From assembly GCA_036365515.1 (NCBI GenBank), contig CM070874.1:62949583-63013582 (forward strand): a stretch of DNA of 64,000 bases. The letters run 5' to 3'. The position numbers were made by a program, and so were the translations under genes. A model generated the notes under the pieces. The model was given only the letters and a program-made list of their open reading frames with translations, was not told the DNA's origin and did no database searches. This stretch comes from Torymus aiolomorphi. Taxonomy: Eukaryota > Arthropoda > Insecta > Hymenoptera > Torymidae. Below are positions 24,949-36,817 of the stretch, piece after piece; positions within the stretch are counted from its first letter, which is position 1, and each line of letters begins with the position of its first letter.

Positions 24949-26227
24949 TGCAGAAGCCGAAACCGGAGAGACGCGTCTTCGTCCACCTCCGCGATTCTCA
25001 GATTCTCCTTCTGTGTCCGCGGAACCGCGGTTCTCTCGTTTCTTTCTTTATGATCGTTGGATAGTGTTTCTAGGTGGTTTTTATGAATTAGACTGATGGG
25101 TTTGGTTTACCAAAAATACAGATGGGATGATCATATATCTAGGAAAATAATTATGTTTTAAAAATTAGATTTGAGTTGGTTTATTTTAAAAAATTTTTTC
25201 ATTTAAAAAAGCGGTATTTAGAATTGGGAAAGGATTTTTTTTTTGGAGCAAAATATGAAATTTAGAGGAAAAGTTGAAAGCTAAGTTTAAAAAACTATGT
25301 CTTTATTTAATTTATTGATATTTTATAAAGCTATGATGAGATTTTTATCAACATTATAAGATTATTCAATATTATCAAAAAATAGAAATTCAAAAGTCGG
25401 CAGAAAAAGCTTACAGGAAACGCTCGTTATAATAACCTTGCATCTCTCAACATTTTCAACCCTTTTCCTCTCAATATCAGAATTAAGTCTCTCCCCTACA
25501 ATGGACTTACCCTCGTATACCACTAACAACTCACCCAAAAATCGGTTAATTTCCATTCCTCGCGTCGTCACTTCTTCCTCTCACTCTCTTCGCACTCTCT
25601 CTTTCTTCGCGGCATTCCCGAGGCCACGAGTTATACGCGAATGCGCACACGCACTATAGTCCGGCGTTGCGTGCTCGCACGCGTCCGCGATATATTTTAC
25701 CTGTCGCACGACTCTTGGATGGGGGCAAAAGTGCGTCTTACAAATGGCGCGTCATTCATACACGCTGGCTTCCCTTGATTCTGATTCATTCCCGGCCGTC
25801 TTCTCCTATTACTCACGCGGGTTGCAGTGTACACAATGCGCTGGCTCTCACTTTTTAAACAAAAGCGCGCGAGCGCATCGCGCGCCTTTGTTTTCGTCGT
25901 CTGCGCTGGCGCGCAAGCGCGTGAGTGCTATATCGAGGAAAGTCTGTGATCTACGAGTGCAGTGTTTGCGTTAGCTCTAGGTTCTGGGATTCTGGGACTG
26001 AGTTTGGTTTTTAGCGTTTTTAACGTTGTAAATTTGATAGAATAAACCGTGAGTTGGATTTTACGTCATGTTATAACAATACTAATGGAAGTTTAGAATA
26101 AAAGTACTTCAACCATCGTATTTTTTTTTTCATTACAGACAGATTCTTTTAAAGACAGAGGATCTTGTAGCAAACCTTATAAATAAAATAAATGTAAACA
26201 TAATTTATTTTAAGTTTATTATACTAC
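22101..26227. other. CpG-rich unique DNA without a supported gene
   Basis: No repeat family from the rest of the window intrudes. 22500-22780 has a 79-codon open frame without a known domain. Around 23360 there is a gtatatagcg TATA-like motif, and at 23496 a short frame begins with a hydrophobic signal-like stretch (FLFRLFCAVTALLLLC), but it stops after 37 codons with no splice support. (GT)n lies at about 24914-24940. 24640-24860 and 25560-25960 are rich in CGCG. It could be intron or regulatory DNA of a gene outside the window. Confidence 0.35.
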
Positions 26228-26386
26228 CCTGGTATAAATCGTCAATTTTTCTCCCATTTGTGAAACGATTTTTCTCCCATTTTCTAGCCATTTTCTAGCG
26301 ATTTGGGTCAACACGCCATTAAATGGCTAGAAAATGGTAGAAAAATCGTTTCACAAATGAGCGAAAAATGGACGATTTCCAGCAGG
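26228..26386. mobile_element. Small foldback element
   Basis: The ends CCCTGGTATAAATCGTC and, on the reverse strand, CCCTGCTGGAAATCGTCC pair. Inside, gaaacgatttttctcccatt and its inverse also pair. A TA lies on each side. The terminus resembles that of the larger element in the protease intron (CCCTGGTAGAA). Confidence 0.55.
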
Positions 26387-29300
26387 GTATTTGCTATTTA
26401 ATATGTATGGAGAAGAAATGCATTACTCAGGTGTTTAAAAATCAGAAAACATTTATTTATGAAACCATTTTTCACAACTTCTACCAGGAACTTTATAATA
26501 GTCTACATATATTTGCGTTTTAAAATACTTTTACAGTAAGTTTAACGAAATTTCACGTTCCAAAATAAAATAACCTGCAAAAATATTCATATTCGGTAAA
26601 AATGAAACTTTTACCGAAGGTTTATAAATCCGAGCATCTATTACATCCTAGTACCTCGCGCAACTTCTTATACAACGACGCATTATAAATTTACTCACTA
26701 TATACCTATATCCTCGTGCACTTTCGCATTACCCGCAGCGCGCGTGCAATAAGCCATCGGCAAAACAATGACGAATAGGCGTGGATTGCTAGCCAAGTTC
26801 TCGCCTATATGTACTCGCACACGCGGCTGCGTGCCTTCGATACTTTATTCATCGCCTTACACTCTCTCCTCTTACTCCTTCCTCCTCTCGGCGCATTTAT
26901 CGACGCCTCCGCGCGACATTAATTTTTTATAGTGGCGCGCGAACGCGGCAATAAAACTTTTAGTTACGCGCATTATACGCTGGAACGAAATAGTGAACTT
27001 TCGCGCGCGAGCGCGCAATCGTCGCGCCATTGTTGGCAGCCATGCAAAGGCTCGATTGTTCGTGTTTTATTATTACACGGGTATTATATACATATAGTAG
27101 ATGCGAGAGTCTCTCCCGCCCATAAGTTTAGCATTGTTTATACAGAAAACTGCGCGCGCCCGTGTCGAAACACCCCGTATATAGTGGAATTTCGCGTGTT
27201 TTTTTTACCTTCGACGGCGGGGATTTTTTAAACTGATTGGTCGTTGCGTTATTTACGCATGTCGCTTGCAATTTTAATTAAGCCGTTTATTTGGATGGGG
27301 AAATGCGGGCAGTGGTTTTCGCGTGAAAAAATCTCATCCCGGGCGCGTATACAGTTTGTCCCGTGCATTGTATTTTACGTATTGGTAAACATTCGAGAGT
27401 CAAAGTGAATGGCGAATTAGAGCGGTTGAATTAAGAACGCGGGAAAAATTCAGTTTGAAAATGAGTTTACGTAACGTTCACTTAAAAACTTGTAAAATAC
27501 GTTAGATGGATTTTACTTACAGCGAGCTAATGAAATGTTGCTTAAGCTCGGGAAAATTTTAGTGATCAAAGTAGGCGTCACTTGATATTACGTTATCTCC
27601 ATAATCTGTTGATTAGATTTTACCTTACTTCAGTCAACCAAAATCCACTTGAAATCTCTTTTTTAAGGGAGAGTAAGGGAGATGATGCGGATGTTAGATA
27701 ATATAATTTAAGACTTTGATATACGTATTATGTAGTAAACGAAAATATCTTCTTGATTTCATCGATTGCTGTAATAATTAATTTATTATCGAGAAAAATG
27801 AAAAATTAAATTAAATGAAGAATACGAGATCAATTATAGCAATTATTTTTTGTATAATAAAGTTTTATTAATAAACTGCAATTTGTAAAATTTAATGACT
27901 TAAATAATTACAATTGAATTTTCAAATAGCATATATCAGACTAAATTGCTGTATAAAGAAACATTTAAATTTATACGATTTGCTATTTCGAACTTATCGG
28001 ATTCCTGTCCTTTTAAATTTTCATCAAGAAATCAGAATGGAAGTCACGATAACTTTGGAAAAGAATCTAATAAGCTATATCAACAGTATTTTAAATCGAT
28101 ATAATAATATTTACATTCGATACCCGTCATACCTATAGCAAATCTGAATCGAACATAGAATTTAAATGGAACTGCGTCTGGTCATCCGGCTTACCAACCG
28201 GATTATTGAAACTTTTAAGATTCCGATATCCTATAATTGTATTTCTGTCATTGCATATTTATCCCTTTTTCTTATAATTCATGAAATATATTTCCTTCTC
28301 AATATGTATAATTCCCTCATACATATAGATCCCGACGGTGCAAGTTTTAAAGCTATTGAGTACGTTTTATATATTTATATATATATATGTATGGTCTATG
28401 ACGCAGACGAAATCAATCAAAATAGTTCATTAGCTGGTAAAGCCATTTCTCAGCAAAATCAATCTTATAACCTTGAGAAATGAACATATCCAACAAAACA
28501 AAGAGCGCGTCATTCTCTCGTATCCCGCGGTAAAAAAAAAATGAATAAATGACCGTACAAATACAACTTTAATATCTGCCTCGTGTAAACATTGAATATG
28601 AATAATGCTCAATTAACACTAATTCTCATGTACGAGCGCGCGTGCATAATGCGAGAAAAATGTCAGAATTAACATTTTCGTTCGAGCACTCTCGCGCTGG
28701 ATTTATAGCTAGTCCATTAAGCCGCGTTTACATTAACGAAAGATGAAAAATATGCGTTACCTCCCATATACTAGCCCGTACTTAGTCACATACACACAGC
28801 GTTGGTGAGAGAAAAAAACACAGAAGAGAAGACCCTCGTCAAAGGCATCCACCGAAACTTAATCAAGTCGTTCCTCTCCGCATCCAACGACGTCGTCGCG
28901 CGCGCGCGCGTCTAGTCCGCCAATAAAAGCACACCACGTGTCGTGGCCGCTTAATTGCGTTATATACGACCACGCGGCGTATATACACGTGGATCAAACT
29001 CGCCTTTTTACACCCCAGCGTGAACCGCCGCCGGCGCGGGCCACACGACGACTTTCGACGGTAGTCGCGGGTGGAATAAAGAAAAAGCGCCCCGCGCTCT
29101 CTCTCTCCACCCATGCGCGCGCAATTATCCGTAAACACACGCGTCCGTACATGCGGCACACGTACACCCAGACGCGTATTCCTCGCGGCGAGGAGTTAAC
29201 GAACGAAGAGAGACAGAGAGAGGGTCGCGGAGCCTCGGGGGAGGCTTAAAACGCGTCCCCGCAAATGTTGACTCGCGTCGCATTGTTTAGCGCCGCCGCC

Positions 29301-29769
29301 GTTGCCACTTTTCCCAGGAGAATCGCGGCGGCTTTGCTTTCTCGCCATGACGACGCGTGTGGGTGTGGGTAGAATTAGCGCGAACGCGCGGAAGCGGGTA
29401 TGACAGATCGACATAGGTGGATTTAGGAGAGAGAGAGAGAGTGATGCGCCGAGGGGTTGGTTGGTTGGTTGCGTGTGTATACCACGTATACACACGAGTG
29501 TCTCGGGCGTTTTGACTGATTGGCGTTCGGCGGCCGTCTGCGAGGAGTGGATGTCGAGGACGGGTGTTATCGGGGAGGATTAGAGCGGCGTTATTTTGGC
29601 TGACAAGTGTAATGGGATAAATGGCGTGTTTCAGTAACGATATTTGCAAGAAATTTTGAAAATTTGTTTTATAGCCGGTTTTCTACTAGGAAAATCTTTG
29701 TGATACTTAGAAAAATTTTTTCGACTGTACGATCGATATAAACAATTTTTAGAAAATGTGATATTCATA
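26387..29769. other. CpG-rich unique DNA without a supported gene
   Basis: Contains tata/cgcg-rich stretches, a (TA)n near 28370-28388, short GA/CT tracts and overlapping domain-free frames on both strands at 28860-29650. Nothing could be assigned. No TE family from elsewhere in the window is recognised. Confidence 0.35.
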
Positions 29770-29938
29770 ATTTGGTGTTGTCTATAAAATCTCCCCACCC
29801 TCTCTGTCTTCCTCCTCTCTCTCTCTCCCTCTCTCCCTCTCTCTCAATCTCCGTCAAACTCTGTACCAAAAACTTTAATGAAAGCTTAAATATTTTTTCA
29901 AAACAATCAACATGTTCTTTAAAAAACTATTTTTTTTA
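29770..29938 (-). repeat. Left flank of C1: repeat F end with CT-rich tract
   Basis: The reverse complement matches 48375-48560 and 14960-15110: a gttttttaaagaac block, ggtacagagtttgacgga, then the GA-rich tract. It stops at the C1 insertion point; the continuation is found right of C1 at 32812. Confidence 0.75.
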
Positions 29939-30066
29939 TAGTATATTACGCTACGTGGGGTAAAAATGCGACATTATAGGCCGGCGTGGGATAGGCTCCC
30001 GAGGCGAAGCCGAGGGAGCCTACACGCGGCCTATAATGTCGCATTTTTATCCCAAGTAGCGTATAC
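29939..30066 (-). repeat. Terminal long hairpin H4 of C1
   Basis: Outer arms tagtatattacgctacgtgg and caagtagcgtatac, a long perfect middle stem (taaaaatgcgacattatagg and its complement), then ggctccc/gggagcc and the apex CCGAGGCGAAGCCGAGG with GCGAAGC at 30004-30010. The whole 128 bp folds. Confidence 0.85.
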
Positions 30067-30591
30067 GATTTTTTCCTATACCGGGCTAAAAACACGTCTC
30101 ACTTAATGCTTTAAATCAATTAAAAAATAGCAGTACAGCGGGACATCGTCTGCTCCTTCGGACGGGGCATGCGCACTCGCTGCGCCTCCCTTTCTCACTC
30201 TCGCTCTCTCCTTCTCGCACACTCGTCCTATTTCTCTCGCACATTGGCTAGTCGAAAGTTTGTCGAATTGTATTTTTCACCATGAGAACAGAAAAATCGT
30301 GTCAGCCGTGATTTTGAGATTAGGATAGTGGAAAAAAATTATCAATAAAATTTGTTTAAAAATTCGTAATCTAGTATTATTTCTTAGGATTTAAGGAGTT
30401 GGTGGAATGCCAATTTATAAATACAAATGATCATTTATATGATATAAATTTATACATAATGCAAATTTATTAATACAAAATATTAAGTAAGCTTTATTAT
30501 TAAATTCTTAACATTTACACCATGTTTACAGTAGTTTACAGTATGAGATCTTTTATTTTTATAGTATTCGTAGAACAATGTTTACATAAAC

Positions 30592-32083
30592 TCAATTTTT
30601 TTCTTTATTTTTATTAGTACTACATAAACAATTATTTACAGTCAAATTATGTATCTGACAATTTTGAAATCTAACAAATGTTGAATTGAGATCAATTTCA
30701 TCTAAAATATTGTTTTCACATAAATTAGACACATCTTTTATTAGTTTTCTTCTTTTTGGCAATGCATTAATCTCATTCATATCATCAATTGAATGATTTT
30801 GATTTAAATCATGTTCCGATCCATTTTCTTTAGAAGATTTATTAAAATTTAGCTTCTTGTTTTGTTGTACAAGGGTTTCTTTAGATGAATCACTCGAATG
30901 GCTGGATTCTTTCTCCATTGATGATGTATATCCTTTTGACGTATTGGGGATTTGTTGTGCGATTGAAGATCTTTGCTTGTCGAATACCAATTTTGAAGTT
31001 TCAGTCATAGAAGTTGTTGCAGTATTTGATGCAGTATTTGATGCATCGATACCAGTAATATCATCAAAAATTTTTCTTTTCATCTTTAGCGAGTTATCAA
31101 TATAACCCTGAGCAACAGAATCAGATTTCCACCCACCAAGAGATTTTACTGCCACTAAATTTGCACCTGAATTTGAAAGTATAGTTGCACCTGAACGCCT
31201 AAAAGAGTGTCCAGTATACTTATGTGGATCCGGTAAATTCAGATATAGAGCAATAGTATTTGGTGTCTCGCTGATCTTATTCTTTCCAATCACCTGACGG
31301 TGACAGTGTCCTTTTTGATACACTATAAAAAATCTATCCGTATCTGTGTCTGTTGGCCTCAAAGTAGCATACTGTTTAACTTTGTCGTACCATGGTGGAC
31401 CAATGACAAAGGAACGAGGATACGTAGTTTTACTGTCTCTAATAGTCACTATGCATTGAGTACTGGTGTGTTCTATATCGCCTGTCTTAATGCGAGTGAA
31501 TGCATCGCATCTTAATGCACCATAAATACCAAATATAGCAATAACCTACAAATTACAAATAAATGATAAATATATAGTAAGTAATTATCATTTAGTATAC
31601 TGATAAAGTATGTATAAATACCTTCATAACTAGATATAGATGATCATCAGCCTTTTCCAAAAATTTTTTTATTTGTTCTAAAGTGAAAGGAATTGCTTTC
31701 TTTGGCTTGTACCCTTTAGCATAATTCTTAAGAAAAGTTTTTAAATTATTATATTTACTAATGTCGACTCCGTTTCTAAGGTTTAAGATTGCACGTAACA
31801 TTGACCACTTTGCCCATAAAGTTGTTGGTTTGTATTTTTTCGATAATTCATTAAAATAAACTATCAAAATATCTTCAGAATATGAAATGGCTTCGTTTTG
31901 TTCATGCCATTTCATAAATGTTGTGTAAACATTTTCATATACTTCACACGACTTCTTAGGTAGAAGATTGTTGACAATAAGTTTACTTTCTGCTTCAAAA
32001 TTCCTAATCAATATTTCTTCTTTCTCTTCACTATATTCTGATTCTGATTCAGAATCAGATGAATTACTTCTTACATCTGCCAT
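30592..32083 (-). CDS. Tyrosine recombinase of C1 (intact, two exons)
   Basis: Cuts and rejoins DNA through a tyrosine nucleophile and would move the element. Exon 1 is 32083-31622 (154 codons) and exon 2 is 31545-30592. The 76-bp intron 31621-31546 has GT-AG ends and phase 0, and the same intron position occurs in C2 and C3. The protein is about 471 residues. The N-terminus is acidic (SDSESESEYSEEKEE). A SAM-like helical core-binding region covers about 40-150. The catalytic set is Arg166 (in GALRCD), His267 and Arg270 (in HSFRRS), Trp293 in the usual His/Trp place, and Tyr302 (in AQGYID). A Ser/Asn-rich tail ends in a NCQIHNLTVNN motif shared with C3. No stop or frameshift is seen, unlike C2 and C3, so it may be functional. 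The Crypton assignment follows from a recombinase-only coding capacity; the subclass is not resolved. Confidence 0.8.
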
Positions 32084-32114
32084 ATTCTATTATTATTAAT
32101 AAAACACAAACCTT

Positions 32115-32152
<38 letters not shown>

Positions 32153-32812
32153 CCTCTCTCTCTCTCTAAGGGGGCTGTGAGTGAGAGGTTAGGTTTAGCT
32201 CCAGCTGTACACGGAGAGACCAGCAGACCGCCGCACTGACAAAGGCTGATGGCGCGCGCTGATATTGCAACTTCGATGGGTTGACTGGAAATTCGGGTGA
32301 ACGTCGGGTGAACGTCGCCGTCTGGTGAATGTCGCCGCGTCTTTCTGCGTGTACGCTGCTGATGCACGTGCTACGACTCGCCGCTGTAAGCTGATACGTG
32401 AGCGACGATAATCTTCTCGCGCTGTGCACCGTGCACGACGGAACAGTAGCATGAGGAGTACGGACTCCTATAAGGGTGGCTAGGGTGTAGAAGCGCAACT
32501 GCGTAACGGAGCTCGAGCGCATTGCTCGCGTGTACCTCGACAAATGACGATCAGGTTCTATCGTGTTTTTCGGTGCAAATAAGTAGAGCAGTATATAAGT
32601 CTTCTTCTTCTTGTTTGTCGATAGTGGCGCGACTGTCTATACGGTCATCAACGAACAGAAGAAATGAGCGGCGCAAGAGCAGTAAGTCGAAATGCGCATG
32701 CCCCAAACTACTGCGCATCTCCATCGCGCAATAATACACGTGAATAATGCCTCGTTTTTACCGCCTGTGATCGGGGAAAAATGTCGTGTTTTTGGCCGGG
32801 GTATGGGAAAAA
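32084..32812 (-). promoter_or_regulatory. 5' region of C1 upstream of the recombinase
   Basis: Includes a (CT)n tract at 32110-32167, a short tandem 'gaacgtcgggtgaacgtcgc' type repeat at 32295-32330, GC-rich non-coding DNA, and the 5' terminal repeat at 32785-32814. It presumably carries the promoter; no core motif stands out. Confidence 0.4.
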
Positions 32813-32819
32813 ATATATT

Positions 32820-33060
32820 CTAACAACCCGCGTGAAAATGTGATATGAGATCTCATATGAGATTGTAAATGAGATCTTAAAAATATCTCAAATGAGATCT
32901 ACATGAGATCTCATATGAGATCTCATATGAGATCCTATTACGAATTTCAGATATTATATCTCACATGAGATCTCATATGAGATCTATCTGCAATTTTCTA
33001 TTAAATAAAAAACTTAAGCCGTTAGATCTCGTGTGACATCTCATATGAGATCTCATCTAT
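32820..33060. repeat. Palindromic GAGATCTCATATGAGATC cluster
   Basis: Begins acaacccgcgtgaaaat and then holds about ten copies or part-copies of the self-complementary 12-mer atgagatctcat, often joined as catatgagatctcatatg. A related cluster with both ends is at 37921-38056. The right end is not found here. It probably is a MITE made of nested palindromes. Confidence 0.7.
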
Positions 33061-33360
33061 GATGAAAAGTTTTAAATATTTTTTTATTTCAATTATACAA
33101 TTACCATAAATACTATTTACATGTCTAGTGTATTTAATTTAATTTGTCGTAGAATCGACGTATCAAAAACAAGCCATGCCTTGTAAGTTCGACTCTTAAA
33201 AAGTCATTGAAGTGATCGACTCTCACAGTCTTATACACTCGACATTGACAACTTGTTTATAGGAACAGTCGGCGGGTCGCCACGTATCGGCGAGTGGCGG
33301 TAATAATGAATGGGTCTGCGTGACAAGCTTAGTAAGAACTTTTCGTACCTCGCGTGTAAA
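33061..33360. other. Spacer between C1 and C2
   Basis: A/T-rich then mixed DNA. The last 30 bp (gaacttttcgtacctcgcgt) are the left flank of C2 and match the empty site near 47875-47900. No gene is seen. Confidence 0.4.
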
Positions 33361-33490
33361 TAGTATATTATGATACGTGGGCCGGAAATTGGATTTCCGG
33401 GGCGTGCGTGGTATGACGCCCGAGGCGAAGCCGAGGGCGTCATGACGCATGCCCAGGGCATCCAATTTCCGGTCCAAGTATTGTATACTA
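33361..33490 (-). repeat. Terminal long hairpin H5 of C2
   Basis: Outer arms tagtatattatgatacgtgg and ccaagtattgtatacta; middle stem ccggaaattggat / atccaatttccgg; inner gacgccc / gggcgtc; apex GAGGCGAAGCCGAG with GCGAAGC at 33425-33431. Outer arms and apex are as in H4; the middle is unrelated. Confidence 0.85.
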
Positions 33491-33728
33491 TTTTTCTTAC
33501 TCCCCGGCCGAAAGTACGTTCTGTAATTGTTAAATAATTAATAAAATTGCTTTGTCGTCTGCTAGCTGTGTTCGAATGTTAGTTTTTCTTTCGACCCTCT
33601 CGATAGTAGTGCCTCTCCCGGCCGCTTTGGGTAGCTCGGTCGATATTACCGACTGTTTTTTCTTTCGGCCCGGCGTGGAGAGCTGGTTTTTTGGGCGTCT
33701 GCTACTTTCACTGTTGCAGAGATGGTTT

Positions 33729-33796
33729 GATGTCCGCCCGACATTTGAAAGACCAAGGCGAAGCCGAGGTTTTGCTGGTCGGGGCGGGCACCAGAA
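33729..33796 (-). repeat. Subterminal hairpin of C2
   Basis: The arms gatgtccgcccgacattt and ggtcggggcgggcacc enclose an apex with ccaaggcgaagccgaggt. The same structure is in N1, C3 and E1. Confidence 0.65.
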
Positions 33797-35825
33797 ACAC
33801 ATTCATTAAAAAAAGAAAGAAATAAGGTGATAAAATAAGTACAATAAAGTTTGATTTTAATAATTTAAACTTTTTCAAGATATTAACATCAAATATTAAT
33901 ACAATAATTAATACAAGATTTATATTTAAATTAATAAACTTTGGTTTTAATAATTTAAACTTCAATATATTAATCTCAATATAAAATAAATTTTTGTTTG
34001 ATTCTTTTTCTTTACAAATGATTTTCTTTATGAGATTTGTAATTATTAATATTTACAATGAAATTGCCGTTGATAGTACAATTTTTAATTTTAATATATT
34101 TTTTTAAAGTTGAATTTATTTGATCATTCAATGAGTTATTCTGATCTTGATTTTGATTTTTATCTACATTCAGTGATTTATTTTGATTTTGGTTTTGATT
34201 TTTATCTTGAACTTGAGGATTTAAATTTTTAATAATTCTTTTTGATTCATTGGTGTTGTTTTGCGGTTGAAGAGTTGTTGTATTGCTTGTTGTCGTAGTA
34301 GGTTTTTGATCTGAAATAAAGTTTTTTACGAATGAAAAGTAGTACAGGTGGCATCGACTCTATACATTAGTATTTTTTATGCTTATCTGAAGTTGAATTG
34401 AAGTTGTTCGTAGTGATTTCTTCTTCGAAATTCTGACCAATTTAAATTGTAATCAGATTCATCTTTGTCGGGTGTAGTATTTGTCTTTGGTTTCGAACGA
34501 GACATTTCATCTTGAATTTGAGGATTTAAATTTTCAAGAATTCGTTTTTTACATGGAGGTGGTTGAGTAGTTACTTTACCTTTGAATCTTACTGTCACTG
34601 GTGTTTTCGAAAAAAATTGTTTGCTGTTGTGCTTTGTCGAGGGTTGATTTTCATTGTTTTGCGGTGTATTTTCTTATTGCTGGCTGTGGTAAAGTTGAAT
34701 TGTTGGTCTGAAATAAAGTTTGTTAGGAATGAAAGGTAGTACAGATGGCATCGAGCAAACTTATCTAGTATATTAATATTTTTTATGCTTACTTGGAATT
34801 GGATGGAACTGGTACGTAGTGAATTCCTGGTTGGAATGCAACCAATTTGAATGGTAGTCGGAGTCAGCTTCATTGGGTGTAGTACTTGTCGATGGTTTTG
34901 GATGAGTGTTTGTCGTAGCTGTACGGATAATACCATTGAAAATCATTTGTCTATTATGTAGTGAATTTTCTATATAGCCTTGTGCTATAGCATCCGAACG
35001 CCACCTTCCTAGTTGTTTGATCATTTGCATGTTTGCACCGGATTCAGAAAGAAGCGTTGCTGCTGTTCTTCTAAAGCAGTGACCTGTGTATTTTTTTGGA
35101 TTTTGTAATTTTAAATGAGAAGCAATAGTCTGCGGTACTTCACGTATCTTATTTTTTCCAATGACTTGACTAGTACATTTGCCTTTGTTGTAGTGGATGA
35201 AAAATCTGTCTGTAAACTGATCGGTTGGTCTTAAGGAAATGTAATGTTTAACCTTGTTATAGAAAAGGTTTCCAATAAGAAACTCGCCAGCGTAGTCGTT
35301 TTTGTTATGTTGGATCGATACTAGAAAGGCATCACCCAAGTCTTTTTCTTACTCGCCCACCCGAAAGTACGTACTTTCGGCCCGCATCTCCGGGGCGAAA
35401 GAGAAACTTTCGCATCCTATTTTAGACCAACCGCGCGCTCTGATTGGCTGCCGAAATTTCCTGACCCGCGGCGCTTCAGCACCCGCGCGCATGTCCGAGG
35501 AAAGATGTTTGTGCGGTGTGAAGGTTAGACACGTACGAAATAAACAGAGGAAAGTGCACGGGTGACGAGAAAAAAGTTAGTTGAAATAAAAAGTGGTTTT
35601 GTTTGATCGTGGTTATTGTTTTTTCCTCTTGTTCTCTACACGTACTTTCGAGTCGTGTAGAAACAATTAAGTAAACGTATGGACGGGAGCGTCCGAAGAA
35701 AATATGTTTGTGCGGTGTGAAGGTTAGACACGTACAAAATAGACAGAGGAAAGTGCACGTGTGACGAGAAAAAAGAGTTAGTTGAAATAAAAAGTGGTGT
35801 TGTCTTTTTTTAATGAATGTGTTTC

Positions 35826-35893
35826 TGATGCCCGCCCCGACCAGCAAAACCTCGGCTTCGCCTCGGTCTTGCAAATGTCGGGCGGGCATCAGA
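35826..35893 (+). repeat. Subterminal hairpin of N1
   Basis: The arms gatgcccgccccgaccagca and aaatgtcgggcgggcatc pair around cctcggcttcgcctcgg, which holds GCTTCGC at 35855-35861. Confidence 0.65.
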
Positions 35894-36128
35894 CCATGTG
35901 TACAATAGCGAAAGTAGCAGACGCCCAAAAAACCGGCTCTCTACGCCGGGCCGAAAGAAAAAACAGTCGGTAATATCGACCGAGCTACCCAAAGCGGCCG
36001 ACAGAGGCACTACTATCGAGCGGGCCGAAAGAAAAACTAACACTCAAACACAGCTAGCAGACGACAACGCAATTTTATCAATTATTTAACAATTACAAAA
36101 CGTACTTTCGGCCGGGGAGTAAGAAAAA

Positions 36129-36201
36129 TAGTATACAATACTTGGACCGGAAATTTGATGCGGAAATCCAATTTCCGGCCCACGTATCGTAATATACTAT
36201 T
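36129..36201 (+). repeat. Short terminal hairpin H6 of N1
   Basis: Outer arms tagtatacaatacttgg and gtatcgtaatatacta, middle ggaccggaaatt / aatttccggcc, and only a small tgatgcgg loop. It is a shortened form of H5/H7, so the long inner stem may be dispensable. Confidence 0.75.
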
Positions 36202-36817
36202 AGGTCTTTAAGTTTCATATTAGTTAATTCGTCACAGCGGAGTGCACCGCAAATTCCAAATGTAAGTATTACCTGTGAATGTTAAAAATATAGTATAAAT
36301 TAACCAAGTATAAGAGTATTAATTGCGAAGTGAATATATAAATAATGAATTACCTTCGTGACTAAATACACTTGATCATCGGCTGTTGTCATAAAATTCA
36401 TAATTTCAGTCCAGGTTAAAGTTTTTGATTTTGTAGGTTTGTAACCTTTACCATAATTTTTTATCATACTTCTTAAAGCGAACAACTTAGTAATATCAAT
36501 ATTGTCTTTTGTATTTAAAGTATTTCGAAGCATACTCCATGTGATCCATAGAGTTGGCGGTTTCAATTTTAGTTTAAGGTGTTAAAGTAAACAATTAAAT
36601 TGTTTTCTTCGGAGTTTATTGAAAGTGAATTTTTATTTTCTTCTTTCCATTTTTTGTAAGCGTTGTAGACTAGGAGGTAGCGTTCAGAAGACTTCTTTGG
36701 TAATGTTTCTGACTCTACAATTATTTTTGCCTCTTGGTCAAAATTTTTTAATATTTCTTCTTCGTCTTCAGAACCATCGGATGAGGATTCATCTGTGTTT
36801 ATTTTTTTGAAAGACAT

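Larger units (their letters stand above)
29939..32814 (-). mobile_element. C1: Crypton-like tyrosine-recombinase element
   Basis: Read on the minus strand, the element starts with terminal repeat attttttcccataccccgg (32814 downwards) and ends with its inverse at 30067-30096, followed by hairpin H4. It contains an intact two-exon recombinase gene. The empty site survives at about 48376-48391 (minus strand: actattttttttaaatatattc). The C1 flanks are actatttttttta and aaatatattctaac, with no extra duplication that can be told from the A/T run. No reverse transcriptase is present, which argues against DIRS/Ngaro elements. It is inserted in a copy of repeat F. Confidence 0.75.
35343..36201 (+). 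mobile_element. N1: deletion derivative nested in the C2 recombinase
   Basis: Has the C3-type 5' terminus (cttactcgcccacccgaaag), a 5' segment partly duplicated (gatgtttgtgcggtgtgaag at about 35502 and 35704), then the 3' part of the element from ttaatgaatgtgtttctgat to the terminal repeat at 36100-36128 and the short hairpin H6. It lacks all recombinase exons. The C3 gene gives the empty target (plus strand of C2: caagtcttctaggtgttcaa). N1 lies between caagtctt and aggtcttt with no duplication, which fits recombinase-mediated insertion in trans. Confidence 0.8.
34012..36817 (-). pseudogene. Tyrosine recombinase of C2 (broken)
   Basis: Exon 1 is 36817-36354, exon 2 is 36272-34803, exon 3 begins at 34707, and exon 4 is 34310-34012. 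These match C3. It is disabled in three ways that can be seen. A one-base loss near 36584 shifts exon 1 after VYFNTL. N1 (35343-36201) interrupts exon 2 between the Arg-I box (GALRCDEL) and the GDAFLV segment. The third donor reads ATAAGC where C3 has GTAAGC. The downstream catalytic boxes HCFRRT and GRWRSDAIAQGY are intact. The C-terminal half is Gln/Asn-rich and repeated. Confidence 0.75.

Noticed and set aside
28863..29649. Overlapping Arg/Ser-rich frames of about 100 codons
   Set aside because: They overlap on both strands in CpG-rich DNA, where stop codons are rare; no domain or splice pattern.
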